DNA of 64,000 bases from FEN-1219 sp963713355 (GCA_963713355.1 CAVQLK010000006.1:1426001-1490000), one strand, 5' to 3'. Positions 34,450-43,885 are shown, numbered from the stretch's first letter. A program made the numbers and translations. The notes: generated by a model from the sequence alone, not told the origin.

Positions 34450-36491
34450 TTGTCCACACAGATTCTCGACGCGGCGGCGGCGCTCGGGGTCCATGACGAC
34501 GGGCACCTCGACCTGACGAGCCGCACGGTCGCCGTTCCGCTGATCGAGCTTCGCAAGGTCTCGCGCACGTTCGTCACGGACGGCGGCGTCGAGGTCCGCG
34601 CGCTGCGCGAATCGACCTCACGATCTACCCCGGCGAGTTTCTCGCGATCATGGGGCAGTCGGGCTCCGGCAAGTCGACGTTGATGAACATCTTGGGCTGT
34701 CTCGACCGGCCGAGCGAGCGGCCGATACTTGTTCGCGGGGCGCGACATTCAGAGCTTCGACGCGGACGGACTCGCGTGGCTGCGCCGCGAAGCGTTCGGC
34801 TTCGTGTTCCAGAGCTACAACCTGCTGGCGAGCGAGACTGCGAAGGAGAACGTCGAGGTGCCCGGCATCTATGCGGGGCTTTCGGCAGTCCGAGCGCGGC
34901 GTGCGCGCGGAGTCGCTGCTTTCGACGCTGGGGCTTGGGCGAGCGCCTCGATCATCGGCCGAATCAGTTGTCCGGCGGCCAGCAGCAGCGCGTGTCGATC
35001 GCGCGCGCGCTCATGAACGGCGGCGAAATCATTCTCGCCGACGAGCCAACGGGCGCGCTGGATTCGCGCAGCGGCGTCGAGGTCATGGCGTTGCTCGAAA
35101 CGCTCGCGCGCAAGGGCCACACAGTATCCTGATCACTCATGATCAAGAAGTCGCAAGTCATGCGGACCGGATCGTCGAGTTCAGCGATGGCAGCGTCGTT
35201 CGCGACAGCGGGCGCAAGCAGCGACGCGATCGACCCGAAGCGAAACGCGGAGCTCGCCGAGCTCTTCATGAGCCGGCGCTCGTCGTCGCTTGTTCGGCGG
35301 ATTCGGCGAGGCGATTCGCATGGCGATGAGCTCGCTGCATGCGAATCTGTTCAGGACCGTGCTCACGCTGCTGGGCATCGTGATCGGCGTCGCTTCCGTC
35401 GTCGCCATGCTCGCGATTGGCGAGGGCGTGCAAGCGAGCGTCGTTCAACAGATCAGCGCCATCGGCACTAACATGCTCACGCTTGCAGCCTGCCCGTGCC
35501 CCGAATCAACGGCGCAACTGCCGTCGACACTCGCATTTACGGACGCGGACGCGATCGTGGACGAACGTGCCGAACGTGCTCTACGCCTTGCCCGAGCTGC
35601 AAAACAGCCAAACCGTGCGCTGGGGCAACGCGGACTACTCGACGCGAATCTCGGCGACGACCGAGGTGCTGACGCGGGCGCGGAACTGGCGGATGGCGCG
35701 CGGCGTTTTCTTCTCGCGCGAGGACAGTGACCGGTACGAAGCCGGTCGCCGTGCTCGGCGCTACGGTCTATGACGCGCTGTTCACCGAAGGGCAGGATCC
35801 GCTCGGCGAATGGGTGCTGATTGGCGCGACGCCGTTCCAGGTCATCGGCGTGCTCACGCGCAAAGGCAGCTCGGGCGGGCAGGACCAGGACGACATGCCG
35901 TGTTCGTGCCGCTGAAGACCGGCGCGCTGCGGCTGTTCGGCGAGAAGTTCGCGCGGCAAATCAGCGTCGCAGTCGACGACATCGATCAGATCAACGAGAC
36001 GCAGGAGCTTCTGCGCAGCTTCATGACGTCGCTGCACGGCGCTCGAGGACTTTCGCATCGTCAACAGCGCGGAGCTGCTCGAGACGGTCGCGGCGACGCA
36101 AAACCAATTCCGGCTGCTGCTCGCATCGATCGGCGGCATCGCGCTGCTCGTCGGCGGCATCGGCGTCATGAACATCATGCTCGTCTCCGTGACGGAGCGG
36201 ACGCGCGAGATCGGCGTGCGGATGGCGACGGGTGCCAGGCAGCGAGACATCCTCGCGCAGTTCTTGTCCGAAGCCATTGTCGTGACGGCGATCGGCGGCG
36301 TGATCGGCGTCGCTTTGGGTGTCGCCGTCGGGCTGCTGATCAGGGCATTGAGCGACGTCGACGTCGTGTTCTCGACCGAGCCGATGCTGCTCGCGTTCAG
36401 CTGCGCGGCCGCGACAGGCGTCATCTTCGGCTTTGCGCCGGCCCGGAAGGCGGCGCGTCTCGATCCCGTCGTGGCTTTATCAAATGAGTAG
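34450..36491 (+). pseudogene. MacB-like ABC transporter, broken by about 11 indels
   Basis: Reads as a MacB fusion of ATPase and FtsX-type permease from TTG 34450 to TAG 36491, but only by changing frame about eleven times: near 34610, 34718, 34887, 34935, 35127, 35215, 35289, 35565, 35733, 35897 and 36043. Walker A (GQSGSGKST), signature (QLSGGQQQR), Walker B (IILADEPTGALD), H-loop (LITHDQ) and the last permease block (GGIGVMNIMLVSVTERTREI) are all intact between shifts. Eight shifts fit an extra base, three a lost base, several in runs of G or A. Preserved protein similarity between shifts favours local sequencing error, but decay is not excluded. An intact protein would drive efflux with the genes on either side. 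Confidence 0.8.
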
Positions 36492-37923
36492 CCGCCGCTC
36501 GCGAATCGTCTTAGTTCTCGCGCTGTCCACCCTCGCGGCGTGCGCCGTCATGGAGCCGCCACCGCTGCCGGAGAGCGACGTCCCGGCGCGCTTCATCGGC
36601 CCGGTCTTCGACGAAGCCGACGTCTGGCCGAACACCGAGTGGTGGAACAACTTCAACGACGAGGAGCTGTCCGCGTTCATCGAGGAGGTCAAGGCCAACA
36701 ACTTCGATCTCTCGATTAATCGACGCAACCTCGCGTCCGCGCAGCTCACGTTGCGCGAGGCGGGACTTGCGCGCTGGCCGACGCCGGAGCTCACGATCGG
36801 CGACGCGACGTCGTACTCGCGCACGAGCCTCGACGGTGCGACGGTGTCGCGGGGCAACGAGAACGACGCGACGCAGCTCGCCGCGACGTTCACCTATAGC
36901 GGAATTCTGACGAAGCCGGCGATATATGCCCGCGACTTGACGGACTACGATTCGCAGCTCGCTCAGTCCGCCGACGTTGCGATGAACACCCTTGCCACCG
37001 CGACGTCGACGTTTTTCCAGTTGCTCCTGATCCGCGATCGCATCGTCGCCGCGCGGCAGAACCTCGAGAACGCCGAGGTCATCGGCCGCATCGCCCAGGC
37101 GCGCGTCAACGCGGGCGTCTCGGTGCCGATCGACGCGCTGCAGCAGCAAATTCAAATCGAGCAACAGCGCACCGCGCTGCAGAGCCTGATTCAGAGCGAC
37201 CTGTCCGCCCGCGCGTCGTTGGCGGTTCTCGTCGGCCGGCACGTGCAAGGCTTCGACATCGCCGGCCAGACGCTTCAGAACGTGGAGGTGCCGCGGGTGC
37301 AGCCCGGCTTGCCGTCGGAGCTCTTGACGCGCCGTCCCGACCTCTACGAGGCCGAGATGAACCTGCGCGGCGCCGCGATCAACGTGACCGTCGCGCGCAG
37401 AACGCTGTTCCCGCAGATCTCGCTGACGGCGAGCGCCGCGTCAGGGAGCTTCGAGCTTGCGAACGTTCTTGCGTCGCCCGCGCAAACCACCGCCCGCATT
37501 TCGGCGAGCGTCGTGCAGCTGTTGCTCGACAACGGCCAGCGCCGGCGCGACATCGAGCAGGCGAAGCTGTTTCTCGAGAGCAACCTCGCGACCTACCGCC
37601 GGACGGTGCTCACGGCTTTCAATGACATCGAGGTCACGCTCAGCAACATCCAGCTTCTCGAGGAGCAGGCGGAGGTCGCGGCTTCGAGCCTCATGGCGGC
37701 CGAGGAGGCCTTCCGCATCGCCGAGGTGCGCTACGCGGAAGGCGTCGCGGATTTCGAGACCGTGCTGCTGGCGCAGAACACGCTGTTCTCGACGCGCAAC
37801 GCGTTTCTCGACAACAAGCTTCAGCGTCTGAACGCGATCTTGACCTTCTATCAGGCGCTTGGCGGCGGTTGGGCGCCCGGAGATATTCCGGAGTACTGGG
37901 GCGTCACGGCCGACGGCACCTAG
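36484..37923 (+). CDS. NodT/OprM-type outer membrane efflux lipoprotein
   Basis: 479 residues from ATG 36484, which overlaps the ABC gene stop by 8 bases. Lipobox LAAC (Cys about 20). Two repeats of the TolC-type outer membrane efflux domain: WWNNFNDEELSAFIEEV, a helical hairpin (ATSTFFQLLLIRDRIVAARQ), the linker PSELLTRRPDLYEAEMNLRG, the second half (SVVQLLLDNGQRRRDIEQ) and ALGGGWAPG at the end. Forms the trimeric channel of the efflux system with the adaptor and ABC transporter. Third gene of the operon and fully intact, in contrast to the gene before it. Confidence 0.92.
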   Translation: MSSRRSRIVLVLALSTLAACAVMEPPPLPESDVPARFIGPVFDEADVWPNTEWWNNFNDEELSAFIEEVKANNFDLSINRRNLASAQLTLREAGLARWPTPELTIGDATSYSRTSLDGATVSRGNENDATQLAATFTYSGILTKPAIYARDLTDYDSQLAQSADVAMNTLATATSTFFQLLLIRDRIVAARQNLENAEVIGRIAQARVNAGVSVPIDALQQQIQIEQQRTALQSLIQSDLSARASLAVLVGRHVQGFDIAGQTLQNVEVPRVQPGLPSELLTRRPDLYEAEMNLRGAAINVTVARRTLFPQISLTASAASGSFELANVLASPAQTTARISASVVQLLLDNGQRRRDIEQAKLFLESNLATYRRTVLTAFNDIEVTLSNIQLLEEQAEVAASSLMAAEEAFRIAEVRYAEGVADFETVLLAQNTLFSTRNAFLDNKLQRLNAILTFYQALGGGWAPGDIPEYWGVTADGT

Positions 37924-38020
37924 CGGCAGCCCCGCCGCAGCGGATTAGGCGTCCGCACTGAATTCGCCGGCGGCTCGATCGATGTCGAAATCAGGCGGTC
38001 TCGTTCGACCTAGGAGTAGA

Positions 38021-38037
38021 CCGGCCATATCGGCCGG
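38021..38037. promoter_or_regulatory. Palindrome upstream of SRPBCC gene
   Basis: CCGGCC-ATATC-GGCCGG, a 6-bp perfect inverted repeat around 5 bases, ends 22 bases before the ATG at 38060. It could be an operator or a leader hairpin. ArsR-type regulators often control AHSA1 genes, but none is encoded here. Confidence 0.35.
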
Positions 38038-38059
38038 CTGGAAACAAAGGGAGACCGTC

Positions 38060-38503
38060 ATGCCGAGTACCATTCGCCTTCACCGCGTGCTGCGTGCCAC
38101 GCCCGAGCGCGTTTATCGCGCCTTCCTCGATGCCGACGCGATGGCCAAGTGGCTGCCGCCGCACGGGTTCACGGGCAAAGTCCACCAAATGGATGCGCGC
38201 GTCGGCGGCACCTACAAGATGTCGTTCAAGAACTTCAACACCGGCACGAGCCATTCGTTCGGCGGCAAGTACCTCGAGCTCGTGCCGAACGAACGGCTGC
38301 GCTACACGGACGCCTTCGACGACCCGAATCTACCGGGCGAGATGCACACGACGATCGTGTTGAAGAAAGTCTCCGTTGGAACGGAGCTGAACGTCACGCA
38401 GGAAGGCGTCCCCGACGTGATTCCGGCCGAGGCCTGCTATCTCGGTTGGCAGGAATCGTTGACGCTGCTCGCGCAGCTCGTCGAGCCCGAGATTCCGGGC
38501 TGA
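38060..38503 (+). CDS. SRPBCC / AHSA1 family protein
   Basis: 147 residues from ATG 38060, with AAAGGGAGA about 5 bases before it. Typical AHSA1 pattern: HRVLRATPERVYRAFLDADA, KWLPPHGFTGKVHQMD, GGTYKMSFKNFNTG, and the C-terminal helix YLGWQESLTLLAQLVEPEIP. The START/Bet v 1-like fold makes a hydrophobic pocket for small ligands. Members are related to the Hsp90 activator domain but rarely act as such in bacteria. Single gene with its own leader. Confidence 0.88.
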   Translation: MPSTIRLHRVLRATPERVYRAFLDADAMAKWLPPHGFTGKVHQMDARVGGTYKMSFKNFNTGTSHSFGGKYLELVPNERLRYTDAFDDPNLPGEMHTTIVLKKVSVGTELNVTQEGVPDVIPAEACYLGWQESLTLLAQLVEPEIPG

Positions 38504-38530
38504 CACGGGCGCGGCCAAAGACGCCGCCCG

Positions 38531-39295
38531 TCATTGAGGCGGCGCATCCTTCGGCGGCTCGATCGTGTAGAAATCGCCGTCGAAGCCCGTGCGGTCGTTG
38601 TTGTAGCTATCGTGGATCAAGCGGTCCCAGCCCGCGGCCCGCGTGTAGTTGAGCTTGACGACCCACGGGCCCGACAGGGTCGCCGGATCGACGATCGTCA
38701 TTTCGCCTTCGATTCGGTCCGGCGAAACCATCCGTAGCCGCTCGGTGTAATGCGCTTGGTCCGAGAGCCACGCGACCACCCCGAAATACTTGTTCGGCTC
38801 GCGCACGGAAACGGTATCGATGACGAGCGTGTCGCCGTCCCAGCGGCCGACGGAGTCGCCCCACGTCGTCGGCCACCGGTCTTCCTCGGGCGGATGTGCC
38901 CGGCCGTCGGTGTAGATGTGCCGCAGGTCGCGGTAGGTGTTGAAGATCAGCGTTTCCTCGGGGGTGATGACGAATTGCAGCGGCGGCGCGCCGTCCATCA
39001 TCAAGGGATATCCCCATCCTTCGGCCGGCGCCGATTGCAGGTCTGGGTTCGTCACGAGCTCCGCACGAAGTCGCGCGAGGCCGGTTTGGTTCCACGGGAT
39101 ACTGGGAAGTCCCATCAGGAACGCCGGCGGACGGGACATGCTGAAGCCGTCGATACCGGGCTCGAGGCCCTCGGCGAGCCAGATGCCGCTCCAGTTCGGC
39201 AACTCGGCGAACTGCGCGACGCGCGGATCGGCCGGCGGCGGCTCCGTGCAGGCGCACAGCGCCAGTGCGGCGCTCAACGCTGCGCGGCGGTTCAT
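38531..39295 (-). CDS. LSGIW-family lipoprotein
   Basis: 254 residues. Short type II signal (lipobox ALCAC, Cys about 16), so lipid-anchored, unlike its secreted relatives in this window. Family marks: LPNWSGIWLAEGLEPG, PAEGWGYPLMMDGAPPLQFV, TPEETLIFNTYRDLRHIYTD, GRWDGDTLVIDTVSV and LSGPWVVKLNYTRA. Its ATG overlaps the stop of the DUF6152 gene by 4 bases (ATGA). Here DUF6152 comes first, the reverse of the pairs at 1157 and 62000. Function unknown. Confidence 0.78.
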   Translation of the reverse strand: MNRRAALSAALALCACTEPPPADPRVAQFAELPNWSGIWLAEGLEPGIDGFSMSRPPAFLMGLPSIPWNQTGLARLRAELVTNPDLQSAPAEGWGYPLMMDGAPPLQFVITPEETLIFNTYRDLRHIYTDGRAHPPEEDRWPTTWGDSVGRWDGDTLVIDTVSVREPNKYFGVVAWLSDQAHYTERLRMVSPDRIEGEMTIVDPATLSGPWVVKLNYTRAAGWDRLIHDSYNNDRTGFDGDFYTIEPPKDAPPQ

Positions 39296-39681
39296 GGCGT
39301 CGCGCCGGGGGGTGCTCGGCCGATCGGCTTACCGTCAGCCGTCACAGCCTTGAGCAGCAGTCCGCCCTTGCCGCCTTTGCGCAGCGGAGCGATCGTGACG
39401 GTCAGCGTGTCGCCGGCCTTCACGGTCGCCGGCCGCCAACCCAAGTTGTACAGATACGTCGGTGCGGCCATCTCGAGGTTCCATTCCTCGTCCTGCCCTT
39501 GGTCGTTCTTGACGACGAGCTGGATGTAGCTGTGCGGATTCGTCCACTGGAATTGGCGGACCGTCCCCGTCAATGTCACCCGCTGCGCCTGGTCGAACAT
39601 GACCGGGGAGTGATGCGCGAGCGCGGCGTGAGTGCCGAGGGCGGCAGACGCGAGTAGGAACCCGATGAACGCGCGACGCAT
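39292..39681 (-). CDS. DUF6152 family secreted protein
   Basis: 129 residues. Signal peptide ending AALA (22), then His23-His24-Ser-Pro-Val-Met-Phe-Asp, and Trp-Thr-Asn-Pro-His50. The remainder (WNLEMAAPTYLYNLGW, GDTLTVTIAPLRKG) is beta-rich with no cysteines. Typical length for the family. Translationally coupled to the downstream LSGIW lipoprotein. The mature N-terminal His pair plus the NPH histidine are conserved in all four copies in this window. Confidence 0.82.
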   Translation of the reverse strand: MRRAFIGFLLASAALGTHAALAHHSPVMFDQAQRVTLTGTVRQFQWTNPHSYIQLVVKNDQGQDEEWNLEMAAPTYLYNLGWRPATVKAGDTLTVTIAPLRKGGKGGLLLKAVTADGKPIGRAPPGATP

Positions 39682-39823
39682 ACGCCCGCCCCGTCAGTGG
39701 TGGTTCGCGATTTGAGCGTGCGTTAGCCGAGGCGTCAAGCGCTCACTGCGCTCCCTCGGCAGAATAAAGCGAAGCGAGGCGCGCGAGGCGGCAGAGTTGC
39801 AACCCCGCGCGCATCGTGGAGCG

Positions 39824-40282
39824 TTAGCCGCGCGGTCGCGCCGTGCTCATCGCCGTCTGGAACTCGGCACGGCTGAGCCACCGGTCGTCGTCGGCGTCCG
39901 CCGCCGTGAAGTTGAAGCCCTCGATGTCGTTGGCCTCGTCAGCGCTGACCTTGCCGTCCTTGTTCTTGTCGGCCATTTCGAACGTCACCTGCTCCGTCCG
40001 GTCACCTGCGAGCGGCCCTTCGTTGCCGTCGCCGCGGGCCGTCGAGCGCGCCATCGCCGCATCGAACTCCGCCCTCGCCACATACCCATCGTTGTTGGTA
40101 TCGGCGCGCGAGAAGTCGAAGCCGTTGATGGTGTTGCCCTCTTCGCGGTTCAGCTTGCCGTCCTTGTCCTTATCGACGTCCGCGAAGGGAACCTGGTTCG
40201 TCCGGTCGTTGCCGGGCTGCGCGATTGCGCCAGCGGCGAGACCCAAACCGACGAACGTTGCCATCAGTGCTATCCGTTTCAT
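39824..40282 (-). CDS. Secreted EF-hand calcium-binding protein
   Basis: 152 residues. Signal peptide (1-21, ending AIAQ). Four EF-hand loops in two pairs: DVDKDKDGKLNREE, DTNNDGYVARAE, DKNKDGKVSADE and DADDDRWLSRAE. In the fourth loop Arg replaces the central Gly, so it may bind calcium poorly. A CCTCC-type ribosome site is seen on the minus strand just before the ATG. Calcium sensor or buffer in the periplasm; partner unknown. Confidence 0.85.
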   Translation of the reverse strand: MKRIALMATFVGLGLAAGAIAQPGNDRTNQVPFADVDKDKDGKLNREEGNTINGFDFSRADTNNDGYVARAEFDAAMARSTARGDGNEGPLAGDRTEQVTFEMADKNKDGKVSADEANDIEGFNFTAADADDDRWLSRAEFQTAMSTARPRG

Positions 40283-40356
40283 TTCGAGACCTCCAATTCA
40301 AATGCTCGACGCCAAGGAGGTGCAAGACATATGCCACGGCCGCAGCTCGTAAGCCA

Positions 40357-40387
40357 TTGACTTTACTAGAACGAATCGCTGTAAGGA
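40357..40387 (+). promoter_or_regulatory. Possible sigma-70 promoter for GIY-YIG gene
   Basis: TTGACT (40357-40362) is a near-perfect -35. The -10 17-19 bases later (TGTAAG / TAAGGA) is weak. It points to the gene at 40430. Confidence 0.35.
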
Positions 40388-40429
40388 TGTACAGTCCGGT
40401 GGAGAGCTGAGAGAGCCGATAGCAGGACG

Positions 40430-40915
40430 ATGAACGACCGGTTGTGGAAGGGCGCCGATCTCGGCGGCGAGCTCGCGATTCCCAAAACGGAGCTCGCCCG
40501 GCTGCTGCGCGCGGCCGCGCGCTCCCAGATTCACGGCGCGGAGAACGCGGGCGCGGGTTGGACGGCCGTCTATACGCTGGCCGATCCGCGCGAGGTGCGC
40601 CATCCGCGCTACGTGGGCCAAACACGCGATCCGCGGCGGCGCTATGCGCAGCACGTCCATACGGCGCGCCTATGGCTGCCCGATATGACGCCGTGGTGGG
40701 TGCGGTCGCCCAAGCATCGACCGCTGTACTCGTGGATTCGGGCGCTTCATCGCGACGGCGGCCGGTTGCCGTTCATGTGGGTCGCTGACTGGATCGATCC
40801 GGGCACGGATCCGCGCGCTGCCGAACGCGCCGCGATCATGCGGCTTTTGGCGCAAGGCGCCGAGCTGTTGAATGCCGAGTCCCGGGCGCTAGGCGCGCAA
40901 CTGCCGTTGCTCTAG
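40430..40915 (+). CDS. Stand-alone GIY-YIG-like protein
   Basis: 161 residues, cytoplasmic. GWTAVYTL followed by RYVGQTRDPRRRYAQHV matches the two halves of a GIY-YIG core (the G-Y-x-G and the Arg in the following helix), and a Glu (AAERAAIM) lies where the catalytic acid is expected. The N-terminal 45 residues resemble no known domain. GIY-YIG proteins cut or nick DNA, but this compact type has no assigned role. Its last 27 bases overlap the convergent small gene at 40889. Confidence 0.6.
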   Translation: MNDRLWKGADLGGELAIPKTELARLLRAAARSQIHGAENAGAGWTAVYTLADPREVRHPRYVGQTRDPRRRYAQHVHTARLWLPDMTPWWVRSPKHRPLYSWIRALHRDGGRLPFMWVADWIDPGTDPRAAERAAIMRLLAQGAELLNAESRALGAQLPLL

Positions 40916-41173
40916 CGCTACGCCAAGCTTCGCACCGCGACGGCTCGCGTGCTGCTCGGCCTCGCGGCGCTTGCGGTCCGCTCTGGCGAGGTCCGCGAGT
41001 CGACGGTCGCCGCGCGCGCCGATCGGCTGCGGCACACTGGCGTAATACCCTAACTGCTCGTGCAGCGGGCCGCGGATCCGCGTCGTTTCGACGACCGCGC
41101 ACACGCTGGCAAACGTCAGCAAGATCTGGATCGACTCGAGGAAACGCTTGGTTTTCGGCTTGGCAGCGAGCAT
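40889..41173 (-). CDS. Small hypothetical protein
   Basis: 94 residues from ATG 41173; the frame extends upstream to 41245. It starts LAAKPKTKRFLESIQILLTF and has a highly charged C-terminal helix (LADLARADRKRREAEQHASR). Overlaps the GIY-YIG gene tail-to-tail by 27 bases. No family recognised; coding status moderately likely. Confidence 0.35.
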   Translation of the reverse strand: MLAAKPKTKRFLESIQILLTFASVCAVVETTRIRGPLHEQLGYYASVPQPIGARGDRRLADLARADRKRREAEQHASRRGAKLGVALEQRQLRA

Positions 41174-41311
41174 GGGTCTACGGTAACGGCCGCGACCTGA
41201 ATCGAAGCTGAAGTCGGCGTCGAGGAGCAGAACGATAACGCCCAAAACGGATATTATTGTTCGTGATAGCAGTCAACCAAGTTGACTAATCTTGTCCCGG
41301 GAGTCGCCTCC

Positions 41312-43807
41312 GTGATCCAGGACGTCCATCACGCTCTGCGGATCTTCCGGGATGCGCCCGCGTTCGCGGCGACGGCGGTCCTCGTCGTCGCGCTCGGCAT
41401 CGGCGTCACCACCGCCGTGTTCAGCGTCGTAAACGAGGTCTTGCTCGAGCCGCTGCGCGTTCCCGAGCCGGAACGCCTCGTGTTCATCATGAACAAGTCC
41501 AACGACGGTGTGCCGATCGTGGCGTCGTCGCCGCTCAATTTCGTGCACTGGCGCGCCGAGACCGACGGGTTCGAGGACGTCGCGGCGTGGCGCAACCTGT
41601 CGCTCGATTACCTCGCGGGCGAAAGGCCCGAGACCGTCACGGTCGGCACGGTCTCGGCGGACTACTTCCGCCTGTTGCGCGCTCCGTTCGCCGCAGGCCG
41701 CGGCTTCTCGGCCGAGGACGACGCGCCGGGCGCTGCCGCCACCGTCGTGTTGAGCCACCGGTTCTGGACGGAGCGGCTCGGCGCCGATCCCGAGGCCATT
41801 GGCCGGACCATCTCCCTGAGCGGCCGCGCGTATACGGTCGTTGGCATCGCCGCGCGCGACTTCGACATCGGCGATCTCATGCAAGCCGTCGGATCGACCG
41901 CCGGGAATCCGCAGCTCTGGGTGCCGTTGGCGCTCGACGCGAGCACGCGCGACGAGGGTTTTTACCTGCAGGTGCTCGCGCGGCTCAAAGACGGCGTGAC
42001 GCTCGCGGAGGCGCAGGAGCGCCTGACGCTCTCGCTGGCGGCCTATCGCGAGCGGTATCCCGACTCGTTCGAGGCGAAGTCCGACAACCCGAACCACGGC
42101 TTCACGGCGTTGCCCGCGCACGAGGTCATCGTCGGCGGGGCCCGTCCGACACTGCTGCTGCTCGGCGGTGCGGTCGCGCTCGTGTTGTTGATCGCCTGCG
42201 CGAACGCCGCGGGGTTGTTGCTTGTGCGAGCGACGCGGCGGGAACGGGAGATCGCGATTCGGGCGGCGCTCGGCGCGGGCCGGGGGCGTATCGTGCGTCA
42301 GCTGCTCGCCGAGAGCCTGTTGCTATCCGTCGCCGGCGGCGCGCTGGGGCTCGTCGGCGGCGTCGTCGGCGTGCGCGTGCTCCTTGCGATCGACACGGGC
42401 GGCCTGCCGCGGCTCGGTGACGCTGCCGAGCTCGTTGGGCTCGACTGGCGTGTCGCGCTGTTCGCGTTGAGTCTTTCGCTTGCGACCGGCCTCGTGTTCG
42501 GGCTCGCGCCCGCGCTCGCGGGCGCGCGCGTCGACTTGAACGGCGTCATCAACCGCGCGAGCCGTGCCGGCGGCGTGCGCGGAACGCGGCTTCGCCGGGG
42601 GCTGATCGCGGCCGAAGTAGGTCTCGCCGTCGTGCTCGTCATCGGCGCGGCGCTGTTGATTCGGACGATCATCGCACTCGGCGCCGTCGATCTCGGGTTC
42701 TCGACGCAGCGGCTCGTCGCGATGCGCACGTCGCTGACCGACCCGCGCTTCGAGTCCACTGCGACTGCCGCCGCGCTCGTCGATGCGGTTCTCGAGCGCG
42801 TGCGTTCGCTGCCGGACGTCGAGGCCGCCGCGGCATCTTGTTGCGTCCCGACGGCAAACTCGCTGGGCTTGCCATTCGATCTCGTCGGGCGGGAGCAGGA
42901 GGCCCCGTACACGGGCCTCGCCGTCGTGACGCCGGTTTCCGCCGGCTACTTCGAAACGCTCGGCATTTCAGTGCTCGCCGGGCGCGGGCTAGACGAGCGC
43001 GACGGAGGCGGCGCGCCGCCGGTCGCCGTCATCGACCGAGCCATGGCCGAGCGCTACTGGGCCAAAGGCGTCGATCCGCTCCAAAGCGAAATCGTGGTCG
43101 GCGGCGGCGCCGAGGTCGTGCCAGAGTCGCGCGACGAGCCGGCGCGGCAGATCGTCGGGATCGTCGCCAACATGCGCGCGAACGGAATCCACGGGGAACC
43201 GGGACCCACGGTGTATTTTCCGCTCGCGCAAACGTCCAACACGCTGAATGCCGCAATCGTCGAACAGTCGGGACTCGTGGCGTGGCTCGTCCGCACGCGC
43301 TCGGCCTCTGCTTCCGTGGCGCCCGCAATCCGCGAGGAGGTCAGCCGTGCGACGGGCGAGCCGACGACCGGCGAGCTCGTCATGGATGACGTGCTCGCGA
43401 CGATGACGGCGCCGCATCGGCTCAAGATGTGGCTCATGAACGTGTTCGGCGGTGCGGCGCTGCTGCTGACGGCCGTCGGAATCTATGGGCTGATCTCGCA
43501 TGCCGTTGAGCAGCGCCGGCGAGAGATCGGCATCCGCATGGCGCTCGGCGCGGAGGCTTCAAACGTGCGCGCGATGGTCGTTCGCGACGGCATGCTGCCG
43601 GTCGTCGTCGGCGTCGCAGCGGGGCTCGTTGCGGCCTACCTGCTCGCGAATCTGCTCGCGGCCACGCTGTTTGGCGTGGACCCGCACGACGTCGCCGTGT
43701 TCGTGACCGCTCCGTTCGCGCTCGCGGCCGTCGCCCTGACGGCCGTATCGGTGCCTGCGTTTCGCGCGAGCCGCGTCGCGCCGACGGTCGCGCTGCGCGA
43801 CGAGTGA
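41312..43807 (+). CDS. ADOP/MacB-FtsX type ABC transporter permease
   Basis: 831 residues. The GTG at 41312 is preferred because GGGAG lies about 8 bases upstream; a TTG at 41282 would add ten residues. Duplicated permease: an N-terminal TM helix (about 15-40, FAATAVLVVALGIGVTTAVF), periplasmic MacB-PCD domain, three TM segments, a second periplasmic domain (from about 430) and three closing TM segments with EIGIRMALGAEASNVRAMVV. This long single-chain form without an ATPase matches the orphan duplicated permeases abundant in Acidobacteria. No ABC ATPase gene adjoins. Intact, although lying between two indel-rich loci. Confidence 0.88.
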   Translation: MIQDVHHALRIFRDAPAFAATAVLVVALGIGVTTAVFSVVNEVLLEPLRVPEPERLVFIMNKSNDGVPIVASSPLNFVHWRAETDGFEDVAAWRNLSLDYLAGERPETVTVGTVSADYFRLLRAPFAAGRGFSAEDDAPGAAATVVLSHRFWTERLGADPEAIGRTISLSGRAYTVVGIAARDFDIGDLMQAVGSTAGNPQLWVPLALDASTRDEGFYLQVLARLKDGVTLAEAQERLTLSLAAYRERYPDSFEAKSDNPNHGFTALPAHEVIVGGARPTLLLLGGAVALVLLIACANAAGLLLVRATRREREIAIRAALGAGRGRIVRQLLAESLLLSVAGGALGLVGGVVGVRVLLAIDTGGLPRLGDAAELVGLDWRVALFALSLSLATGLVFGLAPALAGARVDLNGVINRASRAGGVRGTRLRRGLIAAEVGLAVVLVIGAALLIRTIIALGAVDLGFSTQRLVAMRTSLTDPRFESTATAAALVDAVLERVRSLPDVEAAAASCCVPTANSLGLPFDLVGREQEAPYTGLAVVTPVSAGYFETLGISVLAGRGLDERDGGGAPPVAVIDRAMAERYWAKGVDPLQSEIVVGGGAEVVPESRDEPARQIVGIVANMRANGIHGEPGPTVYFPLAQTSNTLNAAIVEQSGLVAWLVRTRSASASVAPAIREEVSRATGEPTTGELVMDDVLATMTAPHRLKMWLMNVFGGAALLLTAVGIYGLISHAVEQRRREIGIRMALGAEASNVRAMVVRDGMLPVVVGVAAGLVAAYLLANLLAATLFGVDPHDVAVFVTAPFALAAVALTAVSVPAFRASRVAPTVALRDE

Positions 43808-43885
43808 CTGCGATGATTTCTGGAGTTCGTTGACCCGGTTAGAACCTCCGGATACGGTCATCGCTACATCTTCTTCGGGGAGGAC

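Noticed and set aside
33300..36100. Programmed ribosomal frameshifting in the ABC transporter
   Set aside because: Too many shifts in both directions, without slippery heptamers or downstream structures seen; error or decay fits better.
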